Assembly (NCBI GenBank): GCA_040954595.2
Contig: CM082582.2
Span: forward strand, 6,758,001 to 6,822,000
DNA: 64,000 nt
Reading direction: 5' to 3'
Source of the DNA: Balanoglossus misakiensis
Lineage: Eukaryota; Hemichordata
The number at the start of each line of letters is the position of its first letter. Position 1 is the stretch's first letter. Position numbers and translations under genes: made by a program. The notes beneath the pieces were generated by a model, which was not told where the DNA came from, did not search any database, and saw only the letters and a program-made list of their open reading frames with translations. This document shows positions 15,101 to 24,224 of this stretch, in pieces.

Positions 15101-18100
15101 GCAAACAATGTGTACTTGTACATGTACTTGACAGTTCATCCAATAATGGGATCCATCAAATGGTATTTTAACTTTTTTTTTAAATGCCAATAAAGTCAGA
15201 AAATGCGTAATTTCCTTCTAATATGCTTGTGACAGTTGTGCGTGGGAATGTTTTATTCAATGTAATTCTAGCAACAACTGGTACATGTATACCAAGTTAC
15301 CAACATCCCAGTTATGGAAGTTGCTATGAAACTCCACTAATCTTTGCTGGGGTGGTAAAAGAGTGTTGGAATGAAACTGATATGACTGTGGGGGTCAGTC
15401 CAGATCAAAAATCCACGACTCTCGATTGATTTATTAACCGCAAGATTTGTTTTAAGCTGTACATGTACCAGGGCAAGAGTTCAGCTTTCTGTGAAGCCAA
15501 GTCAATCGGTAGGCTCTCAGGGTTACGTCAAATGTTAGCTGACAATCAATCAACACACATACAGGTGTACATGTACATGCATACAACACATACGAGATAT
15601 AGGCGCACACAGAATCACCATGGATGTTTTGCCAGTACATGTAATAGTAATACAGTACTGTGTATCATCATATGCCCGTTCGAACACACAATCACCCTAG
15701 AACATTTGTACTGAATTACTACATGTATATTTAAAGGCACAATTAAACCAGCAATCAAAATTTACTTCGTTGTAAGTGGGCAATAAATTAACCATTAACC
15801 CAACAGTTTTGTGAAGTGGTTCACTCTCACTCAGTGACAACTTTGATGCACTGTAACATCACACAATGTGTTGTGTAACAGTGATATTACATGGTAATGG
15901 TCAGCAAATGCCAAAAGTTGGACGACTGCGAAATTGACTACTGTATCTCCGACACAAGGAATGCCACCATTTGCATTCAAGCACACACTGTTGCCGCAGT
16001 GTCAATAATGATGACTTGAACATTTCAGTGTGTGGTACATGTACATTGTACATGTACCAGACAATGTGGTAGCAACATTTTTACACCCAAATACTGAGAG
16101 ACAAATTGGAAATGAAATTCAGGAGAAAGTAGATAAATGACGCGGGGAAAACAAACTACTATTGCCATCGGTTATTAGCTGATACAATGTACGACCCCTT
16201 TCTAGCATTGTCAGCCGTTTGTGAACTGAGTAAACTGTGTATACATGTACAAGTAGCTGTCAATCTGAGATAGATTTGAACCCTGTTCCACCTAGGGAAG
16301 TCTGTCACCTCCTGAAGTAATCAAGATTCTGGTTGAAATCCACTCTGCAGCCCTTTTAATGAGTTTACCTGTACGTGTGTGTGTAACTTGTACGGAGAAT
16401 TGAACAGAGACCCAGTGTGAAATTACCGCAATAATTGACCATTTTAGTGTTGAAAGAACAGGAAAAGCACGCGTCTGACATCAGGACGTGGAGGAAATCA
16501 ATTTAAACATGCGGCTAGTTTCATTAAGCTTTCATATCGCTAATGGAACTTTCTACATGCTGTTCAGGCATTGAGAATGAGGTCTGTCTGGAGAGAGCGA
16601 AGGAATGCTTCCCCTATTGGTTGTGGTGTTTCCATGGTAACACGCTGAGTTGGAAACCTTGGGGTGCATTCTCAACATTTCCCTGGATACAGACAGCCAT
16701 CCCTTCATTCAAACGTGCAGAACCATCCCTTTTGCTCATTTAGTTTTTCTCTGCACCTGAAAATTCTTTTCAACTGGATTTTAATAACATAGTCACAATG
16801 GATGTACATGTATGTATCACAATATTATAAATTTTTGGAAATATACTCTTTTTCAAAATGGGCACACCACATTGAATTATTATCAATATCACCACTCCTG
16901 TTGATATAATTTTTGCCACTGCTGATGTGGCCACTGCTAGCATCACTTCAGAAGTGACATTTCTATCATCAGCCAAAGTATGGCTGGCTAGACTGTGCAA
17001 TTCGTGTATTTGCCCGACACTTAGTCAAATTACGCTGCAAAAGCATTGGAACAAATGAAAGGTGACGAAATCTAAATATTTGCGCTCTCTGCCAGACTAA
17101 TATTTGTTCTACCACAGGCTTTGTGGAAAATACTGTCGAATTCAGCAATACGTAATACAGTCACTTGCTGATCGCTGCAGATTACCTGACTTTCCATAAA
17201 TGAAAGAAATAGGAGTGGGGAGGGTGGGATCTAATCTTCAAGTGACATTGCATATACATGTACATGTACCTTGAGCTAAATTTTACTGAGACCGAGAATT
17301 CCATTTCTGAGTACTACGCTACTAATGCAATCAACAAAAGAAAGCTAAATTTATCAGTTTTTTCCCCAGAAGTGTAGAACTAACACTGTTAACCAAAAAG
17401 TCAGATTGGCATGGCCAACCTTTACAGTATCATCTGCAGAGGTACAAATTTACAATTGTATGAAGTCTTTTGCCAATACAAGGGTACCAGACAAGATTTT
17501 GTATATATCTACTGATGCAGAACACAATCCTGATTATACAATTGTTGTCTCTCATTCTCCAAGTCTTCCAAAACGACTCTCAAAAACAAAACAACTCTCG
17601 GAAACAATGTGCCGACTGAAGCAAGACTCTATCCATCCAAAAGCAAAAGAAATCAATCTAGGCTGGGGACACATCTTCCAAATGAGGGTTGAATAGAGCA
17701 CAGCACAGTACACTGTACATGTACCCGCTGGGAACACAAACTTGTTAGGGTTAGATTTTCATTAACCTCAGACAATTCCATTATCATCACCATTTTGTCA
17801 ATGTGGAATAATACATGTATCAAAGCATGCAAAAGCAATTAACCATATCGCTCAGAATTCCCAAGCTGCATTTTGAGGAAATCTGATTTCCGACAACATC
17901 ACTCTTTTATCTGTTTTGCTGTGTATACCCAGAGTGTGGCTAATGCATGTTGTTTCAACGTGTGGACATTTCAATAGCACAAGACAATACCACAGTGCCA
18001 CAGATTAAAAAGTCTTCTGCTTTTTTTCGCCAGGAGCCCGGAGTCTGTTAGCCAACCTATGGGCTTACAACTGAAGTGGCAGCTTGTGCTAACTGTCAAT

Positions 18101-21100
18101 AGTAAACGAAACAGACGATTCAAATAGACCAAATAGTACATCAGCCGTGTACTTATCTAAGCCATTCTCTTTCATTCATTGTGGTACTTTTCCAAAGGTT
18201 AAAAACACACTCGCCCAAATGCATTGAGACGGACAAACTCTGATTCAACGCTCAAAGCGATAATTTTGCGGGGACGTCCTCGGGTCATTGACAATGAACC
18301 CCTCGTTGCCATGGTATCCGTTCAGAGGCAAAACACTTGCTGGTAAAGCAACCACTTGTAAAGTTCTGCTAGTATACTGAGTGCAATGTATGAAATCAGC
18401 TTCTAAATTTACAAGGATCCTGCTAGTGCTAACCTCTTTACACGTACAGCTTGTAAAAGAGCAAAAAAATGTTCTTGTGGTTTTACTTCTATTTTATGTG
18501 ATGATTTTAGCCTGTTCCACAGTTAATAAATTGACATATAGGGTAGTACATGTAATCAGGACACTGCTGTTACCACAATGTGTACAAAGACGTAAAATAA
18601 TGTGATGATTGCTGTTTTATTTCAATAGCATTGGAGACAGCTGAGCAGCGATCTCATGGCCTACAGTAATTAAGCTCATCAATTTCGCTACAGCATCAAT
18701 CTTCCTAGATACATACATATACATTTTAAGTAACACAAACATTCATACCAACTTTCACAACACATTGAGCCCAGACTGGCAGTCCATCATCACTACCCCA
18801 ACAAACATAGTCTAGTATCCAGCCGTATCTTCTCCACTTTGCTTCTGTAGTTTTGGAAGCAAAGTGGACAAAATACGCCTAGATACTAGACTACCACAAT
18901 CACAATTCGCTGCATTTTGAAAACAAGCAGCACCAATTATGATGTGCATCATTCAACAACACCGTTCATTTAACTTGAAAAGAAATCTAAAAAGAGAACT
19001 TCAATGAGAAACCTATGAATTGATGTATAGACGGCCTTAGCCAATATGCAAATTATTTGCCAAGTGCCACTGTATTGTAGGATTTCATCAATATGCAACC
19101 TCAGTCGTGATGAAATCATACAATAAGATATGAATCCACGTTTCAAAAGATGCAGTTGTTAATAACAATGCAACATCACATATCTTTTGAAAACATATAT
19201 TGATTCATATTTTACTGATATTGATTGCGTCTACATGTATGTGAAATGCAACATTTTTTAAAAATACAAACTATTCTTGTACACATGCCATAATGCAGCA
19301 TGATTAGGAAAATTAGTTTTTTACCATTTACTGAAAACTATAATCATTAAAAAATTTCAACCGAACATACCTTGTTCCTAATATATGTAAATAACCTTAA
19401 CGCTAACCTAAATTGTATTGAAATTAATATTTTGCTCCAGATAAAAAAAATGAATTTAACACAATATCACATATTCTTCACCATTTTAAAAACAATGTTT
19501 AACAATACCCTTGAAATTCTTTTATATCTCTTGGGAATAACAAATGTACATGCATAGTATTGGACCAATCTCACCAAAAAGCTGTAAACCTTTGCTGAAG
19601 TAGCATATTAACAGATTAATCTGTGGTGAGAAGCCAGCTTGTCTGTTACTGTAAATCAACAGATAAGGCCAGACTTGCCCCTCAGCAGTTTCTACAACAC
19701 CTCAATAATGAATACCACTTAACTGTTTGCCACTGTAAATTTATCCTAAACCCAGTTTTCGGAAACTTATCTCATTCAAATATTTTCAAATTTGGACTAG
19801 CTGACAAGATTGGAAAAGTTACTACTAACGTTTTTCAACTGTTCTGGTTTACAAAAAACAAAACAAATTTCCATTTTTGTTTAAACTTTTCTAAACACAC
19901 AAGTATTCCTTCCTTTTGGAGGTTGCCATGGAGACAGGTTGTACACTTAGGTGATGGACAGTGCCAGTCTGTGATTAACTACTGCTTTGACCATCCCAAC
20001 AACGTATAAACATTTTGTATCCGCACAGAGCTTGGGTCTCAAGGAATGTCATGAAAACTTTTTACTTGTACAGTGTAATGCCTCTCGTTTATTTTGAAAC
20101 TTATAGTTATTTCAAAAGTTCCAAACTAATTCAGTTTTTTAGATGTCAACACCAACAGGTACTGGAGTCAGTGAATGAGTACAGTCCAAAATTTGACAGT
20201 AGTGAACTCTAGTGTATCCACTTCTGAAGGGGGGTCGCCCTCTTCTGTTGGGGGCAACATGTTTTATTGATCACTCGCGAAAAAAAGTGTCCGGTTTCAG
20301 ATGACATCTGACACAGCCAAGACTCGAGGACAACTCAATTGGGTTTCAAACGTTCCTAACTGTTAGAGTACCACGCTGTGACTTTTTGTAAATTTCAAAA
20401 CTACGGGTTAAATTTCTTTCTTTCTCATTTTTCAAGTTCTATCCCTGATTGACCTGTCTAGTGTACATCTCCGAGCCGCCTGCCTGTCGTTTGTGTCGAG
20501 TCAGCATCTTCAGGCAACGAAATTGGATGAATTGTCTCGGAGTAAATCTAGCAACAAAAGATCACTTAAAATGGAGTGAATAAAAGTTTGTCACAATTTC
20601 TCGATTAAAGCGCACAAGCGATTAATTTAACTGCCTTTATTCGCTAATAGCAACGATGGGATGGCCGTATACGCTCGTAAATATTTCATATGCGCCCAAG
20701 TTTAATAGTAAACAGTTACTGTTTAGTATTACACTTACAGCCGGGCGTTACCAACTCAATATTCATATTCTCAAGGTATAAGTTTATTAACAAATGAACG
20801 GGAAAGACTGGAATGGAGAGAAAAATTTGGTGTACTAAATGTCCAGTATTACTACCAGTTCTGGTGGCTAGGCCACTATGAAGCGACTTCAGGTACAGCC
20901 TGGGACTCTATCGACTTCGCATTCGTTTCTCTGTCGCCCGTCAGCTGACAATCTGCTGATCAAGTACAGATAGATGTACTTTCCTGTTCGGGTGAAATCA
21001 TTGCAACCTACCTGTTTTTCCTTCAAATTTTCACCGGGTGCCAGCGCTGCCAACCGCGATTTGTTCTTGGGGTCGGCACTGGTTGTCCGTTTCTGTTTTC

Positions 21101-21140
21101 GCGGCTGGACGGGTGACTTTGGCTTTTCGATTTCCGACAT
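1..21140 (-). CDS. DNAH5: Axonemal outer-arm dynein heavy chain, DNAH5/DNAH8 type (5' part, partial at the window edge)
   Basis: This gene encodes a ciliary/flagellar motor heavy chain of the outer dynein arm. Only the N-terminal tail, which assembles with other arm subunits, lies in the window; the AAA+ motor is beyond base 1. Eleven exons were assembled on the minus strand: 21140-21012, 6092-5870, 4430-4273, 3888-3532, 2615-2439, 2268-2155, 1973-1866, 1549-1240, 791-655, 458-373 and 138-1. Every junction has GT/AG and the phases agree, giving about 645 residues. The order of motifs follows DNAH5 as known: [74 protein letters not shown]. Residues from about 220 onward correspond to the DHC_N1 tail region. 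No frameshift or in-frame stop was seen. DNAH8 is the close paralogue; the choice between the two names is inference. Confidence 0.95.
233..317 (+). mobile_element. 85-bp piggyBac-type MITE in DNAH5-type intron 10
   Basis: An 85-bp insertion has near-perfect terminal inverted repeats (left CCCTTTCACCGCCA, right complement CCCTTTCACCCCCA; 13 of 14 match). TTAA lies at both ends (229-232 and 318-321). A TTAA duplication with CCC-type termini is the hallmark of piggyBac-family non-autonomous elements. It has no coding capacity. Strand is arbitrary. Confidence 0.75.
373..458 (-). CDS. DNAH5: DNAH5-type exon 10
   Basis: An 86-nt exon with acceptor AATATAG|GGCCAG and donor GAGAG|GTATGT (exit phase 2). 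It encodes [20 protein letters not shown] then LLLIRKFE. It was found by phase and similarity. Confidence 0.92.
655..791 (-). CDS. DNAH5: DNAH5-type exon 9
   Basis: The acceptor is CTCCAAG|GTATGG, completing a Gly codon, and the donor is CTGCAG|GTGAGC in phase 0. It encodes [30 protein letters not shown] and FKRQCSDLQ, corresponding to the [16 protein letters not shown] block of DNAH5. Confidence 0.95.
1240..1549 (-). CDS. DNAH5: DNAH5-type exon 8
   Basis: The acceptor is TTTTTCAG|GTGACA and the donor is ATTGAAG|GTGAGT (exit phase 1). It encodes [46 protein letters not shown] and [20 protein letters not shown]. The [10 protein letters not shown] signature is shared among axonemal dynein tails and is near identical to DNAH5. 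Confidence 0.96.
1866..1973 (-). CDS. DNAH5: DNAH5-type exon 7
   Basis: A 36-codon exon with acceptor TTCACAG|CTTGGC and donor GTGAAG|GTGGGT. It encodes [20 protein letters not shown] then [16 protein letters not shown]. It was found by phase and similarity, and corresponds to the DNAH5 segment with the HYYNTSE-type motif. Confidence 0.94.
2155..2268 (-). CDS. DNAH5: DNAH5-type exon 6
   Basis: This 38-codon exon is not visible as an ATG-initiated frame; it was found by splice phase and similarity. The acceptor is TCTACAG|ATTTGG and the donor is GACCCT|GTAAGT. It encodes [20 protein letters not shown] followed by [18 protein letters not shown]. Confidence 0.94.
2439..2615 (-). CDS. DNAH5: DNAH5-type exon 5
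   Basis: The acceptor is ATATAG|GTACTG and the donor is ATCAAG|GTGAGA; the 59 codons are in phase 0. It begins [13 protein letters not shown] and includes [20 protein letters not shown] and [14 protein letters not shown]. This is the most conserved block of the tail in the window. Confidence 0.96.
3532..3888 (-). CDS. DNAH5: DNAH5-type exon 4 (start of the DHC_N1 tail)
   Basis: The acceptor is ATGTAG|GACGTC and the donor is GAACAG|GTGAGA; the 119 codons are phase 0 at both ends. It contains [45 protein letters not shown] and AVWIKQIEQ. The WIKQ-EQ segment marks entry into the dynein heavy-chain N-terminal region 1 family. This exon is richer in G and C than its flanking introns. Confidence 0.95.
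4273..4430 (-). CDS. DNAH5: DNAH5-type exon 3
   Basis: The acceptor is AAACAG|CTGATC, completing a split Ala codon (GCT), and the donor is ACAAAA|GTAAGT in phase 0. It encodes [28 protein letters not shown] and [11 protein letters not shown], matching the DNAH5 block that ends in PSKAIT. Confidence 0.93.
5870..6092 (-). CDS. DNAH5: DNAH5-type exon 2
   Basis: The acceptor is TTTTTAG|CAA and the donor is CCAG|GTAACG; entry phase is 0 and exit phase is 1. It encodes the first strongly conserved block: [11 protein letters not shown], then [20 protein letters not shown] and TLMFFYQD. This block lines up with the known N-terminal block of DNAH5 (residues about 35-110). Confidence 0.93.
7431..7655. 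repeat. Diverged tandem duplication, about 122-bp period
   Basis: Two adjacent copies (7431-7545 and 7553-7655) share, in order, TAGATTTTCATATC, GTGATCG(C/T)CAC, AGAAATA, CAATT(G/C)GACATTAC and CTCAA(A)G(G)ACACT. Identity is interrupted by small indels. Confidence 0.75.
8288..8319. repeat. Perfect 32-bp inverted repeat
   Basis: The 15-base arms GAAACAGGATTTAGA and TCTAAATCCTGTTTC are exact complements separated by TT. It sits in the long intron 1 with no obvious flanking duplication. Confidence 0.85.
10781..10795. promoter_or_regulatory. Candidate RFX X-box, perfect palindrome, in intron 1
   Basis: GTTGCCATTGGCAAC fits the X-box consensus for RFX factors (RYYNYY, 1-3 spacer, RRNRAC), with both half sites exact. 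RFX proteins drive ciliary genes. The position, deep in intron 1 of a ciliary dynein gene, suggests an intronic enhancer or an alternative promoter. Confidence 0.45.
13149..13171. repeat. TACATG simple repeat
   Basis: A run of (ACATGT) units, one of many TACATG/GTACAT tracts in the window (others near 4139, 14023, 16035, 17253 and 50739). Confidence 0.85.
14023..14051. repeat. TACATG simple repeat
   Basis: An uninterrupted hexanucleotide tract of about 29 bases in DNAH5-type intron 1. Because TACATG units are nearly self-complementary, the tract can fold back on itself. Confidence 0.88.
16628..16641. promoter_or_regulatory. Candidate RFX X-box in intron 1
   Basis: GTTTCCATGGTAAC fits RYYNYY-AT-RRNRAC exactly. 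It is one of a series of X-box-like sites in this intron. Confidence 0.4.
18808..18893. repeat. Imperfect 86-bp inverted repeat (small hairpin/MITE-like)
   Basis: The outer arms TAGTCTAGTATC (18808-18819) and GATACTAGACTA (18882-18893) are exact complements. The inner arms CTCCACTTTGCTTC and GAAGCAAAGTGGA also pair, so the whole segment folds into one hairpin. No clear target-site duplication was identified. Confidence 0.7.
19922..19935. promoter_or_regulatory. Candidate RFX X-box in intron 1
   Basis: GTTGCCATGGAGAC fits the degenerate X-box consensus. It lies about 1.1 kb downstream of exon 1 in the direction of transcription. Confidence 0.35.
21012..21140 (-). CDS. DNAH5: DNAH5-type exon 1 (start codon, residues 1-43)
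   Basis: The ATG at 21140 has a good context (A at -3). The exon encodes a basic, proline- and lysine-rich leader ([12 protein letters not shown]...) and ends at a CAG|GTAGG donor in phase 0. This leader does not resemble the start of vertebrate DNAH5, where homology begins only in the next exon. The start rests on phase agreement, Kozak context and the X-box just upstream. An alternative first exon inside the long intron 1 cannot be excluded. Confidence 0.75.
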
Positions 21141-21279
21141 GTTCGCCGAATAGTCGGAAACGCGGCTGTAAATGTGGCTTTGTGGTTTAGGAAAGCGTCC
21201 CTTTTCCTGAAAATGTCAAGATGAGCTGCATGAATTGTGTCAAAAATCGCCTCCAAACCGTCGCTTGCTACTTGCCCAG

Positions 21280-21293
21280 GTCGCCATAGCAAG
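21280..21293 (-). promoter_or_regulatory. Candidate X-box in the DNAH5-type promoter
   Basis: GTCGCCATAGCAAG matches the X-box consensus GTNRCC-AT-RGNAAC at all positions but the last. It lies about 140 bp upstream of the ATG at 21140, the usual distance for RFX-controlled ciliary genes. Its presence supports calling exon 1 here. Confidence 0.5.
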
Positions 21294-21305
21294 TCGCCAT
21301 CTTGG
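21293..21305 (-). promoter_or_regulatory. YY1-type element at the DNAH5-type promoter
   Basis: On the minus strand this reads CCAAGATGGCGAC, containing the YY1 core AAGATGGCG often found just downstream of TATA-less start sites. It abuts the X-box and lies about 155 bp upstream of the start codon. Confidence 0.45.
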
Positions 21306-22529
21306 TCTGTTTATAGTTTCTACCTAACGACATGGTAATTAGCATGGTTGGTTGCATTGTGAAATGGGGTGGGTCATAAGTGCTTCCGCTATTGCTATGT
21401 GCATTTCACATTTATTCCTCAAACTTTGAATTAATTGTACCAAAATCACATAAGAAGATCGCATTGAATATATTTTCCCATTAGACCATTTATTGTTTTA
21501 CATCCAATGTTAAACTTGTTTCCATTCTCGTTTTATCAACCAGGGACCGGTTCACCCACCCCTCCGAAATGGTGCCAACGGGGTACAATGGTCAAGCTCT
21601 CTGTACAGCTAGTGTAGTGAATACCAGTGCACCATTGAGACCTGTGGGCAATGGTCCCGTTTCCCAGCAAAAACCTTCTATTGTTGACCAGCCCCCAGGA
21701 CAATACCCCATTGTCGGAACATGTTTCACAAGCCTTCACCGTGTCCCCGACAACGACAACAATCGACCAAATTGATATCACTTGCGAATTAAAAATGTCC
21801 TTCTAACCAAGTTTACCAAAATAATGACCAGGGTATTGGGCCCGCCGGAGTCTGCGTTTTTCGTTCAAAAATCGATCGCTTAGGTAAGCTTTATTGATTT
21901 TTTGTAACCGAAATATCCACATCGCAAGGCCTGGGGCGCTACCTTGTCACTAAATTTGCGACTGTGGGGTAACGGTTCCTCACGTTTTCATACGGTTACA
22001 TACGTAGTGGTAAATTTTCTTTGGCCTACCACTAGGTACGCTAGGCCTTAGTTTTAACCTGGCTTTAGGCCAAAAAGGCCTATACCAAATTTGTTCCGAT
22101 TAAAAAAAACATACACACACACTATAGAACATGTATATACGGCGGTCATCCATCCATCCATCCGTCCATCCATCCATGAGTAAAGTTCTGACGAACATTA
22201 TTCTGAAAAGGCCACAATTTTGTGCAAATACGATTCTTCCTTTTTTATTTTGTTTTACTTTTTATGGGTGAAAGCATGTCACAGCCCTCGAATTGGTTCG
22301 CTCTCTGTCAAATAGTTTTGGGGTACACAAACCGGTAGATTGTTGTTTGCTCTTGCTTGTGAAAACAAAAGAATTTTGCTCTTGTGAAAACAAAAGAAAC
22401 AGCAGAAATATGTGTTAGGTGGCGTCTTTCTCTTGCATGCATCACATACATTTCAGTCTCACAATAGTTGTTCATCGCCGAGTTTTAAAAAATGGAGACG
22501 AAAGCCGTACATTGTTCAAGTGACAAGCG
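21306..22529. other. Spacer between the DNAH5-type gene and methyltransferase gene A
   Basis: No gene is recognised. At 21536-21781 both strands carry overlapping open frames of 68-81 codons around repeated CAATGG/CCATTG motifs (for example inverted ACCATTG 21631-21637 and CAATGGT 21649-21655). This looks more like a repeat than an exon. A (CATC)n microsatellite lies at 22147-22177. Confidence 0.5.
22147..22177. repeat. (CATC)n microsatellite
   Basis: Seven to eight CATC units with one CGTC interruption. Confidence 0.9.
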
Positions 22530-22535
22530 TTTATT
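22530..22535 (-). terminator. Candidate polyadenylation signal of methyltransferase gene A
   Basis: AATAAA on the minus strand, about 110 nt past the stop codon of gene A. An 18-bp hairpin (CATAGACA-GT-TGTCTATG, 22611-22628) lies between the stop and this signal. Confidence 0.45.
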
Positions 22536-22644
22536 AGAAATGGCTTCTGTCTCTTTGAACGAAATGTTTATCATTGCCGATTGGTTGCTATGCATGTCCT
22601 CCTTTTCAAACATAGACAGTTGTCTATGATTGAAATGATCGACA

Positions 22645-24224
22645 TTATTTTGTAGCAACAGCTGTTATCAGGTAAAATGAGAAAACATAGTCGTCCCCAT
22701 CCCTATCGCCCTTGTCTGTAACAAACTTGAACACATCTTCCATGTATTCTTCTTTCCTCTCTTCAGGAATCCTTGCAGCCTGTCCCATAAACAACCGATA
22801 CATTACTGCAAGAAAACGGATAAACACGTTGTGACACACGTCTTTGCTAATAACACCAGGAGTTGCAAATTTACAGATATGGGGGTCACACAAAAATTAA
22901 GACGGTTCTGTTACCGTCTTAAAAACACGTGTGGACGGTGTATAGTGGTTCTGAAACGGCTTAGATTTGAGGCCGCTTTGCTGGTCAGACCTGAGCCGGT
23001 GTAAGGATTAACACCCATTGTCTATGGGACTGAGCCTCAGCGCCTGTGTGTGGACACAACGCGACTCAAAGGATTAATGCTCTGTGTTTACCATAGGTAA
23101 ATAGTGTCTCAAGTTTTACCCTGTGTGAACCTGGTATAAGACTATGACGTTTACCTCTGGCAGAGTCTGGCTTGAATGGATGTGCACGTGGACTGGCTGT
23201 ACACTTTATATCCTTGAAGCCAATTTCAGCCATTAATCTTTTGAAGTCATCACTGTTGCCATTGAAAGGGAAGTATTGGTGTTCATACCCCTACAACGAA
23301 AATTAGGTGGATATCAGGACTTTTTTGTGTGTATTTAACTTCATAGCATGGTGTGCAAATGATCATTGGCTGGTTATCCCGAGCTTGGTATATGTACAAA
23401 ATATTGAACATGAACATGAAAAAAACACGTAAATAGTTTAACCGACTGTTTGACATTGAATTTCACCGAGATTTGCTGGGCACAGCCGGTTGGTTGCCAG
23501 GAAACGCCTAGTGATGAACCTTGATATTACCTCCATGTATTTTCTCCATTTGGGATGTTCAATGTATTCACCGATGTCTGCGTTGGTATCAATCACATCG
23601 GAGTTTACTGCTGTAATATTTACATAGCACTGCCCACCAGGTTTCAAACTCTCATATATACCCTGCAGTGGTGTCTTGTGGTCAGGCATCCAGTGCAAGG
23701 CATAGTAAGCAAGGGCCTTATCAAACGAGTTGCTGTACTCCTCAAACGTTGTCAGCTTAGAAGCATCACCGAGTTTGTATGTGATGTTTTCTGCTGAAAA
23801 CTTCTCCTTGGCTTCTTCGATCATCTTCGGTGAGATATCAAAAGCTGTAAGTTGAATGGAATATGACAATGAGACTCCCAATAAAGTGATCGACAAGGCA
23901 CTTTACTTCTCCCTTTGATTTTTTTTTTGGGGGGGGGGGGTGGGGGACTGGATTTATATACTAAGTACTAGGTAATTCGCACCAGTTCCATATCCTAAAG
24001 TAGACATCATTTCTGTGCTTGCTATGGATGAATTATATGGGGTGGAAAAGCTCACCAGATACCGACTTCACTCGTTCAGCGACAAGTTTAGTCAGTGTTC
24101 CTTCCCCACACGCAACATCCAGTAGGCTGTCGTTCTTGTCGAACGTCATGTCCATTGCTTCTATGTCGGCCAGAGCACCTTTGCACCGTAAACTGGAATA
24201 GTGCTTTGCATCTGTTACATTCAT
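22645..24224 (-). CDS. JHAMT-like class I SAM-dependent methyltransferase, copy A
   Basis: The likely role is transfer of a methyl group from S-adenosylmethionine to a small acid in the cytosol; the substrate is unknown. Coding exons are 24224-24056, 23844-23531, 23290-23155 and 22805-22645 (259 residues, phases 1, 0, 1). Motif I is LLDVACGEGTLT, followed by FDISPKMIEEAKE (the ribose-binding acid), YKLGDASKL, the JHAMT-like YALHWMPD, and ESLKPGGQCYVNI. The start is the ATG at 24224; the frame stays open upstream only through non-ATG codons. Compared with B-D it lacks two residues before the MTLDK motif and has Glu in place of Pro in motif I (CGEG). Intron 3 carries a roughly 250-bp MITE. A conserved 5' acceptor lies at 24297; a possible donor of a noncoding first exon is near 24556. 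Confidence 0.9.
22884..23131. mobile_element. Roughly 250-bp MITE-like insertion in intron 3 of gene A
   Basis: Intron 3 is 349 bp in A but 126-153 bp in B, C and D. The extra DNA has imperfect inverted ends (GGTCACACA inward at the left, GGTTCACACA inward at the right, then AAAAxTTxAGAC and TTACC on both). A perfect 10-bp stem TTAAGACGGT/ACCGTCTTAA (22897-22922) lies at the left end. The target-site duplication is unclear. Confidence 0.6.

Larger units (their letters stand above)
6093..21011 (-). other. Intron 1 of the DNAH5-type gene (14.9 kb), no convincing internal gene
   Basis: No exon-like open frame with splice sites and recognisable protein similarity was found on either strand here. 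Open frames are short and low-complexity. The intron holds many GTACAT/TACATG runs, a tandem duplication (7431-7655), a perfect 32-bp inverted repeat (8288-8319), a hairpin element (18808-18893) and several X-box-like palindromes (10781, 16628, 18305, 19922). Its length contrasts with the other introns of the gene. Confidence 0.7.

Noticed and set aside
19623-20009. Plus-strand 128-codon frame in intron 1
   Set aside because: AT-rich composition, no recognisable similarity, no supporting splice sites or promoter.
23555-23797. Plus-strand 80-codon frames antisense to exon 2 of the methyltransferase genes (also 28493-28735 and 31347-31589)
   Set aside because: They recur in three paralogues only because the sense exon is conserved; they have no promoter, splice context or family similarity of their own.
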